Source of the DNA: Pseudomonas gingeri | GTDB lineage: Bacteria; Pseudomonadota; Gammaproteobacteria; Pseudomonadales; Pseudomonadaceae | Direction of reading: 5' to 3' | Length of the DNA stretch: 64,000 nt | Assembly (NCBI RefSeq): GCF_013385425.1 | Contig: NZ_JACAQA010000027.1 | Location: forward strand, 117,329-181,328 | Shown: positions 43,201 to 52,685 of the stretch, piece after piece | Numbering within the stretch: position 1 is the first letter of the stretch | Layout: every line of letters begins with the position of its first letter | Program-made: the position numbers and the translations under genes | Notes under the pieces: model-generated | Seen by the model: only the letters and a program-made list of their open reading frames with translations | The model's database searches: none | Told to the model about the DNA's origin: nothing

Positions 43201-44142
43201 TTATTTCTTGCGCGGAATAAACCCGGGCACGCCGGTTTCCACTACCGAGTTGAAGCGTATCCGGGTGGTGATATCGTCCCGGATTTCAGCCATGGCCCGA
43301 TGCGGCAAGGTGGCAATATCGAAGTTTTCCTGGATATGGCTCGGTGTTGCGCTGGTGGTCAGAAAAGCGGTTCCCCGCTGTACCGCCCAGGCCAATGCGA
43401 CTTGCGCCGGGGTTTTCTGCAAGCACTGGGCGATTGCGGTCATCACCGGTTCTTCCAGCACATTGGGTTCCATGCCATGCCCCAGTGGCGCAAATGCCAG
43501 GAGGATAATCCCGTGCTCCTGGCAGAACTCGAGCAGTTCCCATTCAGGCAGATAAGGGTGGGATTCAACCTGCACGACGGCGGGTTTTATCCGCGCCACG
43601 GCCACCAGCGCTTTCAACGCGTCCAGGGTGATATCAGACAAACCGATGGACCTGCACCGGCCTTCATCCACCAGGCGCTCAAGGGCCCTCCAGGTCTCGA
43701 TCAGGGTGACACCCGAATCGTAGATGACATGCCCCTGAAAATCCCTCGGGTCCTGGTCATCGCCGGGCTGAAAGGCAAACGGCGTATGGATCAGGTAGCA
43801 ATCGATGTAATCCACCTGAAGTCGGCGGCAGCTGGCGGCAAATGCCGGCTCGACGCGCTCGGGACGATGGTTGGTATTCCACAGCTTGGTGGTAATGAAC
43901 AGCTCTTCTCGCCGAACCTTGCCGGCCTGTAAAACCTCCTGCAGAGCAACACCGACACCTTCTTCGTTGCGATAGCGCTCCGCACAATCGAAATGACGAA
44001 AGCCCGTTTCCAACGCGGCCTTGACCGCTTGCGTGGTCACCGAGAGGTCTCGAAACAGCGTGCCAAAACCAACGGCCGGCATCTCGCCAGTTCCGTGGGC
44101 AATAGGGAATTTGGTGTCGCGAAGCGCATCGTGATAAGTCAT
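43201..44142 (-). CDS. aldo/keto reductase
   Basis: The protein has 313 residues. The AKR set is GFRHFDCAERYRNEEGVGVA (with Asp and Tyr), the catalytic Lys in LFITTKLWN and the His in DCYLIHTPFAF. The start at 44142 (MTYHDALRDTKFPIAHG) is where the family begins. In-frame sequence further upstream is not conserved-looking. It reduces aldehydes or ketones with NADPH in the cytoplasm. The substrate is unknown. Confidence 0.88.
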   Translation of the reverse strand: MTYHDALRDTKFPIAHGTGEMPAVGFGTLFRDLSVTTQAVKAALETGFRHFDCAERYRNEEGVGVALQEVLQAGKVRREELFITTKLWNTNHRPERVEPAFAASCRRLQVDYIDCYLIHTPFAFQPGDDQDPRDFQGHVIYDSGVTLIETWRALERLVDEGRCRSIGLSDITLDALKALVAVARIKPAVVQVESHPYLPEWELLEFCQEHGIILLAFAPLGHGMEPNVLEEPVMTAIAQCLQKTPAQVALAWAVQRGTAFLTTSATPSHIQENFDIATLPHRAMAEIRDDITTRIRFNSVVETGVPGFIPRKK

Positions 44143-44274
44143 GCCTTTACTCCATTGCCTGGGGCCACTACCGCAACCACGGCAGTGACCGTTCATAAAA
44201 TTTCGGGAGGCCGGCCAGTTCGCGGAAACGGTCCGCCAAGACATGGCTCGGCTATGGGTTCGGCCTTGCCGCTG

Positions 44275-45723
44275 TCAGCGACCCGCCACTTTTTGCCCAA
44301 GTACACCGACGGAGTTACCGCCCAGCGCCACGAACAAGCGCACCGTGTCGAGATACCGCGCGGTCTTCACGCGGATCTGTCCCAGCAGCGCCTGTTGATA
44401 CGCACGCTCGGCCTCCAGCACTTGAAGAACACTGTTCTCGCCTTGCGCATAGGCCTGTTGGTTCAAGCGCAAACTGGTTTCGGCGGCGCGCAGCGCGTCC
44501 CCTTGGGCGAGGTTTTCCTGCTCGTCATGGTTGATGGCCTGCAACGTGTCAGCGACCTGGCCGAAGGATTGGATGACCGTCTGCTGGTAGCCGGCGAGAG
44601 ACGCCTTGTAGCCGTCGACGGCTGCCTGGCGTTCAGCCTTGAGCGTTCCGCCATCGAAGATCGGCCCCGCCAGTCCCGCCGCAAAGCCCCAGAGCGCCGC
44701 GCCGCCATTGCCGGAAGCGCCCTGCGCCAACGATGCGGAAAGCTCGACATGCGGATACAGGTTCGCGGTCGCGATCCCCACGGCGGCACTGGCCATCTGC
44801 AAGTCAGCCTCGGCTTGCCGGACATCGGGCCGGTCGTGGGCCATTTCCGAGGGCAGGCTGACCGGCACACCGGAGGGCAAGGCAAATTCGGCCAGGTCGA
44901 AGTCCGGCGCAATCCAGTCGGCCGGCCCCTTCCCGGTCAGAATCGACAGCGCATGACGTGCCGCATCCCGCTGCTGGGCCAGGGACGGCAACAGCGTGCG
45001 ATCCTGCGCCAAGCGTGTCTCGGCCAGCGCAACATCGACCTGCGTGGTGCTGCCATTGAGGTGGGCCATGCGCACCAGCTCAAGATTCCGGGTGTCATCG
45101 GCCAGCAGTTTCTCGACCGCCGCCATTTGCGCGTTGGCAGAGGCCACCAGCAGCGCCTGGCTGGCGACGTTGCCGGTCAGGCTCAGATACGCCGCCTCGT
45201 AGCGATGCGTCTGAAGATCAACCAAAGCCGCTTGTTGTTCGACCCGCCGCTTGTTACCACCGAACGCATCCAGGTCGAAGCTGACTTGAGGCCCGATGCT
45301 GTAGAAGTTGGCCACCGATGGGTCGGCGGCGGTATGGACCCGCTGGCGACCGGCCTGGGCGGCAAAATCGACCCGCGGATAGAGCGCGCCTTGCGCCGCA
45401 ACCACGGACGAAGCCGCCTGCCGGAGCGTCGCGTCAACCGCCACCAGCTCAAGATTGCCCTCGATTGCCCGACGGACAACCCGGTCGAGCTTGGGTGATT
45501 GAAAGGCCGACCACCAGTCACCGTTGATCTTCTGGCCCAGGTCAATCCGGCCCTTCTGACCGAGGCCCTGCTCGGCCTGCTGGTCATAGTGCTGCGACGC
45601 GCTTTCCGAGGGTGCCTTGTAGTCAGGGCCGACGGTACAGGCGGACAGGAAAAAAGCCGCCGACACCGCACCGACCGTCGTCGGGAAGAGGTGTCTGTTG
45701 AGGACGAATGCATTGGGTTTCAT
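44275..45723 (-). CDS. RND/MFS efflux outer-membrane lipoprotein (NodT/OprM family)
   Basis: The protein has 482 residues. The signal peptide has the lipobox LSAC at Cys29, then TVGPDYKAP. Two OEP repeats follow with long coiled coils. It forms the TolC-like exit duct of a tripartite pump. It is the third gene of the operon, 19 bp after the MFS gene, and so partners with the EmrAB-like pair. Confidence 0.92.
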   Translation of the reverse strand: MKPNAFVLNRHLFPTTVGAVSAAFFLSACTVGPDYKAPSESASQHYDQQAEQGLGQKGRIDLGQKINGDWWSAFQSPKLDRVVRRAIEGNLELVAVDATLRQAASSVVAAQGALYPRVDFAAQAGRQRVHTAADPSVANFYSIGPQVSFDLDAFGGNKRRVEQQAALVDLQTHRYEAAYLSLTGNVASQALLVASANAQMAAVEKLLADDTRNLELVRMAHLNGSTTQVDVALAETRLAQDRTLLPSLAQQRDAARHALSILTGKGPADWIAPDFDLAEFALPSGVPVSLPSEMAHDRPDVRQAEADLQMASAAVGIATANLYPHVELSASLAQGASGNGGAALWGFAAGLAGPIFDGGTLKAERQAAVDGYKASLAGYQQTVIQSFGQVADTLQAINHDEQENLAQGDALRAAETSLRLNQQAYAQGENSVLQVLEAERAYQQALLGQIRVKTARYLDTVRLFVALGGNSVGVLGQKVAGR

Positions 45724-45742
45724 TTGCCAGACTCCACGAAAA

Positions 45743-47215
45743 CTAGTTGGTCGGAACGGGTTTGCGAAGCAACACCACCAGCGGACTCACCAGCAGCATC
45801 ACCCACAGCAAAATCTTGAATTGGTCGACGATGGCGATGAAGGCCGCCTGGCCGGTGATCATTTCGTTGAGCGCGCCCAGCGCCGGCAAGGACGTCGAGG
45901 CGGCCATGCGATACGCGGTCAGATGACTGGCCAGCGCCTGATGCATCGCCTGCGTGTTGTTGAAGAAACAGGCCTGCACCACCGCCACGCCCAGGGTGCT
46001 GCCATAGACACGGGCCAGATTGAAAAAGCCCGTCCCTTCCGGGCGCAGCTTCGGGTCCAGGGTGCTGAACGCCACCTTGCTCAGCGCCGGCATCAATACC
46101 CCGAGACCGGCGCCCTGGAGCGAACCGGCAACCGCCACCGGCCAGCCGTCCATCAAGGGTGAATAACCGAGCATCAGCCAGTTGGCATAGATCACCATGG
46201 CGATGCCCCCCGCCACGAAGGGCCGGCGGTCGAAACGTTCGGGAACACGGCCCATCAGCAGGAACGCACCGACCAACCCGACACCCCGCGGTATCGTCAG
46301 GTAGCCCGTGGTGTCAGGCGGAAAACCGAGCAGTTCATCCAGCATCGGCGAGGTCAGCGCCATGGTCGACAGCAGCACAAAACCGAGGGCGAAAAACATC
46401 ACGGTCGACAGCACGAAGTTGCGATCCCGGAACAAGCCCTTGCTGAGGAAATGCACCTTGGCGGTCAGCACATGCACCACGAACAGGTAGAGCCCCAGCG
46501 CACAGGCCAGGGCTTCCAGCCAGATTTCCAGCGAGTCGAACCACTCCAGGCGCTCCCCACGGTCGAGCAGCATTTGCAGGCCGATCATGCCGAGCGTGAA
46601 GCTACCGAAACCGAAGAAGTCAAAGGGCGGACGTTTCTCGGCCTTTTTCTCCGGCAACAAAAATGTCACCACGAGGAAGATGAACAGCGACAACGGAACG
46701 CTGATGTAGAAGATCGAACGCCAACCGTAAAGCTCGCCAAGCCAGCCACCGAGACTCGGGCCACTGACGATGCCCAGCAGCACAATGGCCGTCCATATCG
46801 GGCCAAAGGTCCCGCGCCGTGCGGGCGGTAAAGTCTCCATGGCAATCGCCATCGACAGCGGTGCCAGCACGCCACTCGCGGCGCCCTGGATAATCCGTGC
46901 ACCGACGAACTCCAGCGGCGTCGTTGCCTGGGTCGCGAGCAACAAACCCAGGACAAAGCCGGCTATCGCGGCTTGATACACCCGCTTCAAACCGAATCTC
47001 CCGGCAAGCCACTGCGCCAGCGGCAGGGTGATCGCGCTCGCCGCCAGATACGAAGTGAAGACCCAACCCGCCTGGTCATCACTCATCGACATCGCCCCCT
47101 GGATAAACCGGAGCACCGCATTCGGCAGCGGCAGGCTGGCGGACTGCATATAGGTCACGAACAGCGCGGCAAACCTGAGCGTAAGCGCGCCCTCTTCTCC
47201 GGGCTTGGCGTTCAT
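45743..47215 (-). CDS. DHA2-family MFS drug exporter (EmrB-like)
   Basis: The protein has 490 residues and about 14 TM segments. DHA2 landmarks are SYLAASAITLPLAQWLAGRF and the motif-C-like IVLLGIVSGPSLGGWLGELY. The final TMs end LLVSPLVVLLRKP. It uses the proton gradient to extrude hydrophobic compounds through the adaptor and OMF encoded beside it. Its start overlaps the adaptor stop by 4 bp. Confidence 0.92.
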   Translation of the reverse strand: MNAKPGEEGALTLRFAALFVTYMQSASLPLPNAVLRFIQGAMSMSDDQAGWVFTSYLAASAITLPLAQWLAGRFGLKRVYQAAIAGFVLGLLLATQATTPLEFVGARIIQGAASGVLAPLSMAIAMETLPPARRGTFGPIWTAIVLLGIVSGPSLGGWLGELYGWRSIFYISVPLSLFIFLVVTFLLPEKKAEKRPPFDFFGFGSFTLGMIGLQMLLDRGERLEWFDSLEIWLEALACALGLYLFVVHVLTAKVHFLSKGLFRDRNFVLSTVMFFALGFVLLSTMALTSPMLDELLGFPPDTTGYLTIPRGVGLVGAFLLMGRVPERFDRRPFVAGGIAMVIYANWLMLGYSPLMDGWPVAVAGSLQGAGLGVLMPALSKVAFSTLDPKLRPEGTGFFNLARVYGSTLGVAVVQACFFNNTQAMHQALASHLTAYRMAASTSLPALGALNEMITGQAAFIAIVDQFKILLWVMLLVSPLVVLLRKPVPTN

Positions 47216-48348
47216 TGGTCAGTCCCCGCGCTCAACAGCGCCGCGATCGGCTTCCACCAGGACGAGCGATAGCCGGTATCGACCTGGACCGTGGCGCTGG
47301 TGCCGGAGAACAACGGCAGATCCGGATCGGCTTGATCGAGTTCAAGTCGAACCGGAACCCGCTGGACCACCTTGACCCAGTTGCCGGTGGCATTTTCCGG
47401 CGGCAACAGGGCGAAGTCCGCGCCGGCCCCCGGGCTCATGCTGATCACGTGGGCCTTGAAGGCGTGCCCCGGATAGGTGTCAATACGGATCATCGCGGCC
47501 TGGCCCGGATGCATATGGGTCACCTCCGTTTCACGGAAGTTGGCCTCGACCCAAACCCGCCGAGACAGCAGGGCAAAAGCTGGCGCCCCATTGCTGACAT
47601 AGTTGCCCACCTGCAAATCGTCGACCTTGGCGACGATGCCATCGTCCGGCGCATACACCGTCGCGTAGGAAAGATAGAGCTGCGCCTCATCCAGCTGCGC
47701 CTTGGCCTCACGAATCGCCGGGTGGCTGTCGACGTCGATATCCGGATTGCCGTTCAGCGCAACCACCGTGCTGGCGATCTGTTGTTCGATAGACGCCACG
47801 TGCTGCCGCGCCATTTTAAGGTCGGTGTCCGCGCGCTCATAAACAGAGCGCGAGACAAACTCGGTCGCCACCAGCGCCTGCTTGCGGGTGAGCTCCTTTT
47901 GGTCGAAGCCGGCCGACTCCTTGGCCGATTGCAGTTCGGCCTGTTGCTGGCGGTAGCTGCTCTTGAGTCCCTGGATACGCAGCCGCGCTACGTTCAGTTG
48001 GGCTTCGGCGCGGTTGACCGCGATCTGGAACGGCTCCGGATTGATCCGAAACAGCACCTGGCCCTTGCGTACCGGCTGATTGTCCTCAACGGCGATGTCC
48101 ACCACCTGCCCGGAAACCCGGGCATTGACCGAGGCCTTCGCCACCCGGGCGTAGGCATTATCGGTCGAGACATAGGGTTCGCCGGCCAGATAGCGGGCAT
48201 ACCCGACGGCCGCGAAAAGCACTGGAACACCCACCATCAGCCATGGCCGCAACCGCTCCTTGAACGGTTTGCGGACAAGCGTACCAGCCGGGTTCGGCCC
48301 TGGATGCTCAAAGGTCTGCGAAGCGGGGATGTCGAACTGTTGGGTCAT
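47212..48348 (-). CDS. HlyD/EmrA-family membrane-fusion protein
   Basis: The protein has 378 residues. One N-terminal TM (WLMVGVPVLFAAVGYARYLA), the biotinyl-lipoyl motif NARVSGQVVDIAVEDNQPVR, a coiled-coil hairpin and a C-terminal barrel follow. It bridges the MFS pump and the outer-membrane channel. The ATG at 48348 (MTQQFDIPAS) is the likely start. It is the first gene of the efflux operon, divergent from the TetR at 48568. Confidence 0.92.
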   Translation of the reverse strand: MTQQFDIPASQTFEHPGPNPAGTLVRKPFKERLRPWLMVGVPVLFAAVGYARYLAGEPYVSTDNAYARVAKASVNARVSGQVVDIAVEDNQPVRKGQVLFRINPEPFQIAVNRAEAQLNVARLRIQGLKSSYRQQQAELQSAKESAGFDQKELTRKQALVATEFVSRSVYERADTDLKMARQHVASIEQQIASTVVALNGNPDIDVDSHPAIREAKAQLDEAQLYLSYATVYAPDDGIVAKVDDLQVGNYVSNGAPAFALLSRRVWVEANFRETEVTHMHPGQAAMIRIDTYPGHAFKAHVISMSPGAGADFALLPPENATGNWVKVVQRVPVRLELDQADPDLPLFSGTSATVQVDTGYRSSWWKPIAALLSAGTDQ

Positions 48349-48486
48349 GATCGAATGCACCTTTAACCGGGAAATCGGGGTCGCTGTGAGAAAGCAGTCC
48401 ATGCGCGGCCTGGAGGGTGTCTCCAGGGCACCTGTTTCATCGCAGCACCACCCGGTTCGAGCTCCGCCACAACAAATCCGAGATTC

Positions 48487-48503
48487 AGGAACTTATGGTT
48501 CCT
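48487..48503. promoter_or_regulatory. inverted repeat, candidate TetR operator
   Basis: AGGAAC-TTATG-GTTCCT is a perfect dyad in the 219-bp gap between the efflux operon (start 48348) and the TetR gene (start 48568). Its length and position suit a TetR dimer. Confidence 0.55.
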
Positions 48504-48567
48504 TAATTTTGTGCGATGGTGTAAGAATATCCCCACGCAAGCCTTCACTCAAGGATTTTTATACAAC

Positions 48568-49191
48568 ATGGCACAAAATAAAGTCACCGAAGCCAAAGGC
48601 CGCGGCCGGCCTCGTGCGTATGACCCGCAGACCGCGCTGCAGCAGGCGCTTGGGGTTTTCTGGAGCACCGGGTATGCCGGCGCGTCACTGGACAGCATCG
48701 CCACGGCGGCGGGCATGAACCGTCCCAGTCTCTATGCGGCGTTCGGCGACAAGCATGCCCTCTATATCAAGGCGTTCGAGCAGTATTGGGCGCAGGCCTG
48801 CGCCGCCGTGCACGAGGCCCTGACGGACAGCACGCTGACCTTGCGCGAGGCGTTGCTGGGTTTCTACGAGGGGCAGTTGTCGATCTATTTCTCGGGTGAC
48901 GGTCAGCCACGGGGCTGCTTTGTGATCGGCACGGCCACCACCGAGGCTGCCGAAGACCGTGAAATACGCGACCTGCTTGCGGATCGCCTGAGCCAGCTCG
49001 ACGCCGATCTCGAAGCGCGCCTGCGCCTGGCCGTCGCCGCTGGCGAATTGAAAGGCGATGCCGACCCGGCCGCCCTTGCCGTACTCGCCTCCTCCCTGCT
49101 GCACAGCCTTTCGATACGGGCTCGGGCGGGCAAACCCCGCGCCGAATTGACGGAGCTGGCACGCAATGCGGTCAAGGTGATCTGCGGATGA
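48568..49191 (+). CDS. TetR-family repressor of the efflux operon
   Basis: The protein has 207 residues. The HTH at about 12-60 is GRGRPRAYDPQTALQQALGV and SLDSIATAAGMNRPSLYAAF. The C-terminal ligand domain has GCFVIGTATTEAAEDREIRD, typical of the AcrR/YxaF-like subgroup. It is divergent from the efflux operon and is presumably its repressor. The ATG at 48568 has a weak AAGGA. Confidence 0.9.
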   Translation: MAQNKVTEAKGRGRPRAYDPQTALQQALGVFWSTGYAGASLDSIATAAGMNRPSLYAAFGDKHALYIKAFEQYWAQACAAVHEALTDSTLTLREALLGFYEGQLSIYFSGDGQPRGCFVIGTATTEAAEDREIRDLLADRLSQLDADLEARLRLAVAAGELKGDADPAALAVLASSLLHSLSIRARAGKPRAELTELARNAVKVICG

Positions 49192-49236
49192 GCTCGAACG
49201 AGGTGCTTGGCACCCGCCAGGCTTGCGAGGTGTGGG

Positions 49237-49776
49237 GTGGCTGAAAGACTCGAAGACATTCTTGATGAAGGCCTTGCGGTGATTTTCTGCGGTATCAATC
49301 CGGGACTACTGGCCGCCGCCCAGGGGCATCACTTTGCCGGCAGAAGCAATCGTTTCTGGCGCACGCTGCATCTGGCCGGCTTTACCCCTGAGGAAATCCG
49401 CCCGGAAAACGACCGGACAATCTTGCAGCATGGGTGTGGATTGACCGCCGTGGTTGAACGGCCCACGGCGCGCGCGGATCAGCTGTCTTCCGCTGAATTC
49501 ACCGCCATCTCCAGGGACTTTGAGCACAAGATCGCCCGCTACGCCCCGCGCTTCGTGGCCTTTCTCGGCAAGGCGGCGTACTGCGGATTGTCCGGCCAAC
49601 GAAACATCGCCTGGGGACTTCAGCCACAGACCTTCGGCCATGCGGCGGTCTGGGTGCTGCCCAATCCCAGCGGGCGTAATCGTGCGTTCAGTCTTGATCA
49701 ATTGGTGGCGGCGTACCGTCAACTGCATCTGGCGGCACTCGGGCACCTTTCGCTCCTGAAAGCGGCTGAATCCTAA
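49237..49776 (+). CDS. mug: mismatch-specific DNA glycosylase Mug
   Basis: The protein has 179 residues. Both active-site motifs of the Mug/TDG family are present: VIFCGINPGLLAAAQGHHFA, where the Asn positions water, and VLPNPSGRNRAF. It removes uracil or ethenocytosine opposite G. The GTG at 49237 (VAERLEDILDEG) is chosen because GAGG precedes it. A TTG 30 bp upstream is in frame but lacks support. The gene follows the TetR by 45 bp, but a common function is unlikely. Confidence 0.92.
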   Translation: MAERLEDILDEGLAVIFCGINPGLLAAAQGHHFAGRSNRFWRTLHLAGFTPEEIRPENDRTILQHGCGLTAVVERPTARADQLSSAEFTAISRDFEHKIARYAPRFVAFLGKAAYCGLSGQRNIAWGLQPQTFGHAAVWVLPNPSGRNRAFSLDQLVAAYRQLHLAALGHLSLLKAAES

Positions 49777-49861
49777 TTTCTCGATATCCCAGCCTACTTA
49801 TCAAATTGCGCCTGCCCATCCGCGACGGCCTAATTAGAGCTTTGTTAACCAAGGCTCCCGA

Positions 49862-51052
49862 ATGGAACATGTACGAGCTTCAAGCACCCACGCCGCAGGG
49901 TTGATGGTCAGTGTGGTGTTGGTCGCCCTCAATCTGCGGCCGTCGATGGCCGCGGTCGGGCCCTTGCTGTCGGCGATTCGCGGGGATATCCCCTTGAGTT
50001 TCAGCGCCGCGTCGTTACTGACCATGCTGCCGGTCATGGCGATGGGTTTGGCCATGTTCCTCGGCATGCGCATCGCCCAGCGCTTCGGCGAACACCGCAC
50101 CATCGTCCTGTCCTTGCTGGTCATCGGCCTGGCGACGGCTTCGCGACTCTACCTGGAGAGCACCGTCGAGCTGATCCTCAGTGCGGTACTCGCGGGTCTC
50201 GGGATCGCCCTGATCCAAGCGGTGATGCCGGCGCTGATCAAGTCGCGCTACAGCCACAACGTCTCGCTGTTCATGGGGATCTACGTGACCTCGATCATGG
50301 GCGGCGCGGCGCTCGCGGCGTCGTTCTCGCCGTTCGTCCTGGCACAGACTGGAAGCTGGCGGATCAGCCTCGCCATCTGGGCGCTGCTGGCGCTGGTCGG
50401 CCTGGTGGTCTGGTTCGCCCAGCGCTCGGCGGTCCCGCACTTGCCGCAGACCTCGACCAGCACCCAACAGGAGTCATTCTTCGGCAATTCGAGGGCCTGG
50501 CTGCTGGCGATCTTCTTCGGCCTGGGCACGGCGTCCTACACCTGCGTGCTGGCCTGGCTGGCGCCCTACTACGTGGAAAAAGGCTGGAGCGAACAAAGCG
50601 CCGGCTTGCTGCTGGGCCTGCTGACCGCCATGGAAGTGGTGTCCGGCCTGGTCACCCCGGCAATCGCCAACCGCAGCCAGGACCGACGCCTGGTGCTGGC
50701 GGTCTTGCTTGCGTTGATCATCGCCGGCTTCTGCGGCCTGATCCTCAGCCCGGAACGCTTCACCCTGCTCTGGCCATGCCTGCTGGGCCTGGGTATCGGC
50801 GGGTTGTTCCCGATGAGCCTGATCGTTTCCCTCGACCACCTGGACAACCCGCGTCGTGCCGGCGGCCTGACCGCCTTCGTGCAAGGCATCGGTTATCTGA
50901 TCGCCGGGCTCTCGCCGCTGATTGCCGGGGTGATTCGTGACCAGCTGGGCAGCTTCGAGTGGGCCTGGTGGTCACTGACGGCGGTGATGACCGTCATGAT
51001 CGTGATGGTCCTGCGCTTCAATCCGAAGCACTACGCACAACACATCCGCTAG
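49862..51052 (+). CDS. CynX/NimT-family MFS transporter
   Basis: The protein has 396 residues and 12 TM segments. It has VALNLRPSMAAVGPLLSAIR at the N-terminus, the hallmark of the cyanate/nitroimidazole permease group, and GIGGLFPMSLIVSLDHLDNP. The substrate is unknown. It is preceded by an 85-bp gap with AAGGCTCCCG before the ATG. The sequence after its stop (51053-51116) leads into the acyl-CoA ligase remnant. Confidence 0.88.
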   Translation: MEHVRASSTHAAGLMVSVVLVALNLRPSMAAVGPLLSAIRGDIPLSFSAASLLTMLPVMAMGLAMFLGMRIAQRFGEHRTIVLSLLVIGLATASRLYLESTVELILSAVLAGLGIALIQAVMPALIKSRYSHNVSLFMGIYVTSIMGGAALAASFSPFVLAQTGSWRISLAIWALLALVGLVVWFAQRSAVPHLPQTSTSTQQESFFGNSRAWLLAIFFGLGTASYTCVLAWLAPYYVEKGWSEQSAGLLLGLLTAMEVVSGLVTPAIANRSQDRRLVLAVLLALIIAGFCGLILSPERFTLLWPCLLGLGIGGLFPMSLIVSLDHLDNPRRAGGLTAFVQGIGYLIAGLSPLIAGVIRDQLGSFEWAWWSLTAVMTVMIVMVLRFNPKHYAQHIR

Positions 51053-51116
51053 TCGTCGCGGTTCTTTCCTGGCTGATCAGCCTGCCATTGGAAACAGGGC
51101 TCCGTGGAAACGTTCT

Positions 51117-51332
51117 TCAGGGAACGAAGGGGTCATTTGCCCCTGCCTTCAACCACGGGCGCAGCGCTGTCGGATCCACCCGATCCGACAGGTACAGGGG
51201 CGCGCCGTCAGCGCGGTAGCGGACCAGGGCGGCAAAGGCACCATAGTTGGCGACTTGCCGTTGCCCTTCGAACAAGGCCGGTCGCTCCGGGCAACGCTGG
51301 CCGGCGGCGTCCAGCCAGTTGGCAATATTCAT
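51117..51332 (-). pseudogene. acyl-CoA synthetase remnant with 690-bp in-frame deletion, copy 2
   Basis: The product has 71 residues. The first 41 (MNIANWLDAAGQRCPERPAL onward) are identical in sequence to those of copy 1 at 14578. Residues 42-271 of that copy are missing, and the frame resumes at DGAPLYLSD and ends WLKAGANDPFVP. Both copies share the abnormal 3' end and a further TGAAGARCGTTTYCACGGA beyond the stop. Thus the C-terminal truncation is common to both, and the internal deletion is later and private to this copy. It is not functional as a ligase. Confidence 0.85.
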
Positions 51333-51334
51333 GC

Positions 51335-51365
51335 TCATCCCGCGTGGGCCTGAAGGACCGAGGCG
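51335..51365 (-). pseudogene. thiolase C-terminal remnant (second copy)
   Basis: Just upstream of the ligase remnant the reverse strand reads ASVLQAHAG and a stop, with GCCTCGGTCCTTCAGGC identical to the thiolase tail before copy 1 (near 14550). The TGA overlaps the ligase start region, as in a thiolase-ligase operon. Farther upstream the similarity stops. Confidence 0.6.
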
Positions 51366-51443
51366 TCGCTGGCGACCACAACGAGGGAGATACAATCATG
51401 AATCATGGCGATTTTCTTCTTGGCAAGGATAACGCGAGGGCCA

Positions 51444-51484
51444 GGCCTTTATAGTGAAGGGGTCGCCCACAGGCTATTTAAAAA
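51444..51484 (-). promoter_or_regulatory. promoter-like element shared with 15568
   Basis: The reverse strand at 51467-51484 reads TTTTTAAATAGCCTGTGG, identical to 15568-15585. CACTATAAAGGCC follows. It lies in the 90-bp gap toward the divergent LysR gene at 51575, as expected for a LysR-controlled promoter. Confidence 0.55.
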
Positions 51485-51574
51485 ACAAATTCCATCCCCT
51501 AATATGTCAATCGGCTGCTTGTCTACAAACATGAGCAAAAGTAACGCCTATGGAACCTGACCGAGACGGATTTT

Positions 51575-52495
51575 ATGCTCAATAGCAATTTGCTCAGAAA
51601 GCTGGACATGCAGGACCTGATGGTATTCGTCGCGGTTTATGAGCAGAGCAGCGTCACCGAGGTTTCCGAAACCCTTTGCGTCAGCCAGTCCACGGTCAGC
51701 TACTGCCTGAAAAAGCTGCGGACCAGCTTCGAGGACGAGTTGTTCATCCACACCCGTAATGCCATGTGGCCGACCAGCAAGGCCACCAGCATGTACAGCC
51801 ATGTGGTCAACATTATAAAAAACATCAACCTGTGTCATTCCGCAGTCAACGTATTTGACCCGACCGAAAAAGAGATCACTTTTAATATTTGTGCACCGGA
51901 GTACTTCGAACTCCTGATCCTCCCCGACCTGCTGAAAAGTTTTATCAAGAGCCACCTGCCGATCATTGTGAACACCCACAAGTTCCACAAGGATGTTCCG
52001 GTCGAACAATTGGTCGACGGTCGTATTGACCTGGTGATTTGTGCCGGTCCGAACTTTCATCGTGACGCCAAGCCCTTCAAATCAAAGATCCTGCTGGACG
52101 ACGATCTGGTGTGCGTGGTCGACAAGCATTTCACGCCGCCAGAGAACAGGTTCAACCTGGACACCTTTGTCGCGCGCCAGCATATCTTTCCGACGCCCTG
52201 GACCTCAGACACCAACATGGTGGACGGCTGGCTCGGCAAACAGGGCTATACCCGGCAGATAGTCGCCCGCGCCAACAGTTATGTGGCGGCACTTGAAATG
52301 CTCAGTGGAACCGATCTCGTTCTGATGTTGCCTCGCCGTCTCCAGAGGCGGATCTGTGATGAAACCAAGTTCGCGTTTTGCAAGCCGCCGGCGGGTTTGC
52401 CCAATTTCACCATCGACATGTTGTGGGACAGGAAAGCCGAGCAAAACAGTGCCAATACCTGGCTGCGTGAGCAGATTGCCAAGGTTTGTGCCTAG
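51575..52495 (+). CDS. LysR-family regulator, NodD-like subgroup
   Basis: The protein has 306 residues. The HTH is LMVFVAVYEQSSVTEVSETL with CVSQSTVSYCLKKLRTSFED. The effector domain follows (TFNICAPEYFELLILPDLLK). It is divergent from the acyl-CoA ligase remnant and is probably the regulator of the lost operon. It remains intact and is somewhat AT-richer than its neighbours. Confidence 0.87.
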   Translation: MLNSNLLRKLDMQDLMVFVAVYEQSSVTEVSETLCVSQSTVSYCLKKLRTSFEDELFIHTRNAMWPTSKATSMYSHVVNIIKNINLCHSAVNVFDPTEKEITFNICAPEYFELLILPDLLKSFIKSHLPIIVNTHKFHKDVPVEQLVDGRIDLVICAGPNFHRDAKPFKSKILLDDDLVCVVDKHFTPPENRFNLDTFVARQHIFPTPWTSDTNMVDGWLGKQGYTRQIVARANSYVAALEMLSGTDLVLMLPRRLQRRICDETKFAFCKPPAGLPNFTIDMLWDRKAEQNSANTWLREQIAKVCA

Positions 52496-52685
52496 GGGCG
52501 GGTAGATGACGCCTGGAGTCCACGAGTGCTCATGGATTTGGAGTTCTTTATCAGGTCGCATTATTTCGGACAGTACATTGGTCTCCAGAATGATCACGCA
52601 TCGAAATTCGAACGCATTTTGAGCATTGATTGCAATCAAGACAGTTCCTTTACGATCTTGAATGCATCTTGCAACCCATGCACCG

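Noticed and set aside
43993..45498. 501-codon open frame on the plus strand
   Set aside because: It is antisense to the aldo/keto reductase and outer-membrane efflux genes, both of which have clear motifs. The Arg/Gln-rich product has no domain.
47215..48366. 383-codon open frame on the plus strand
   Set aside because: Antisense to the HlyD/EmrA gene, which has full domain support.
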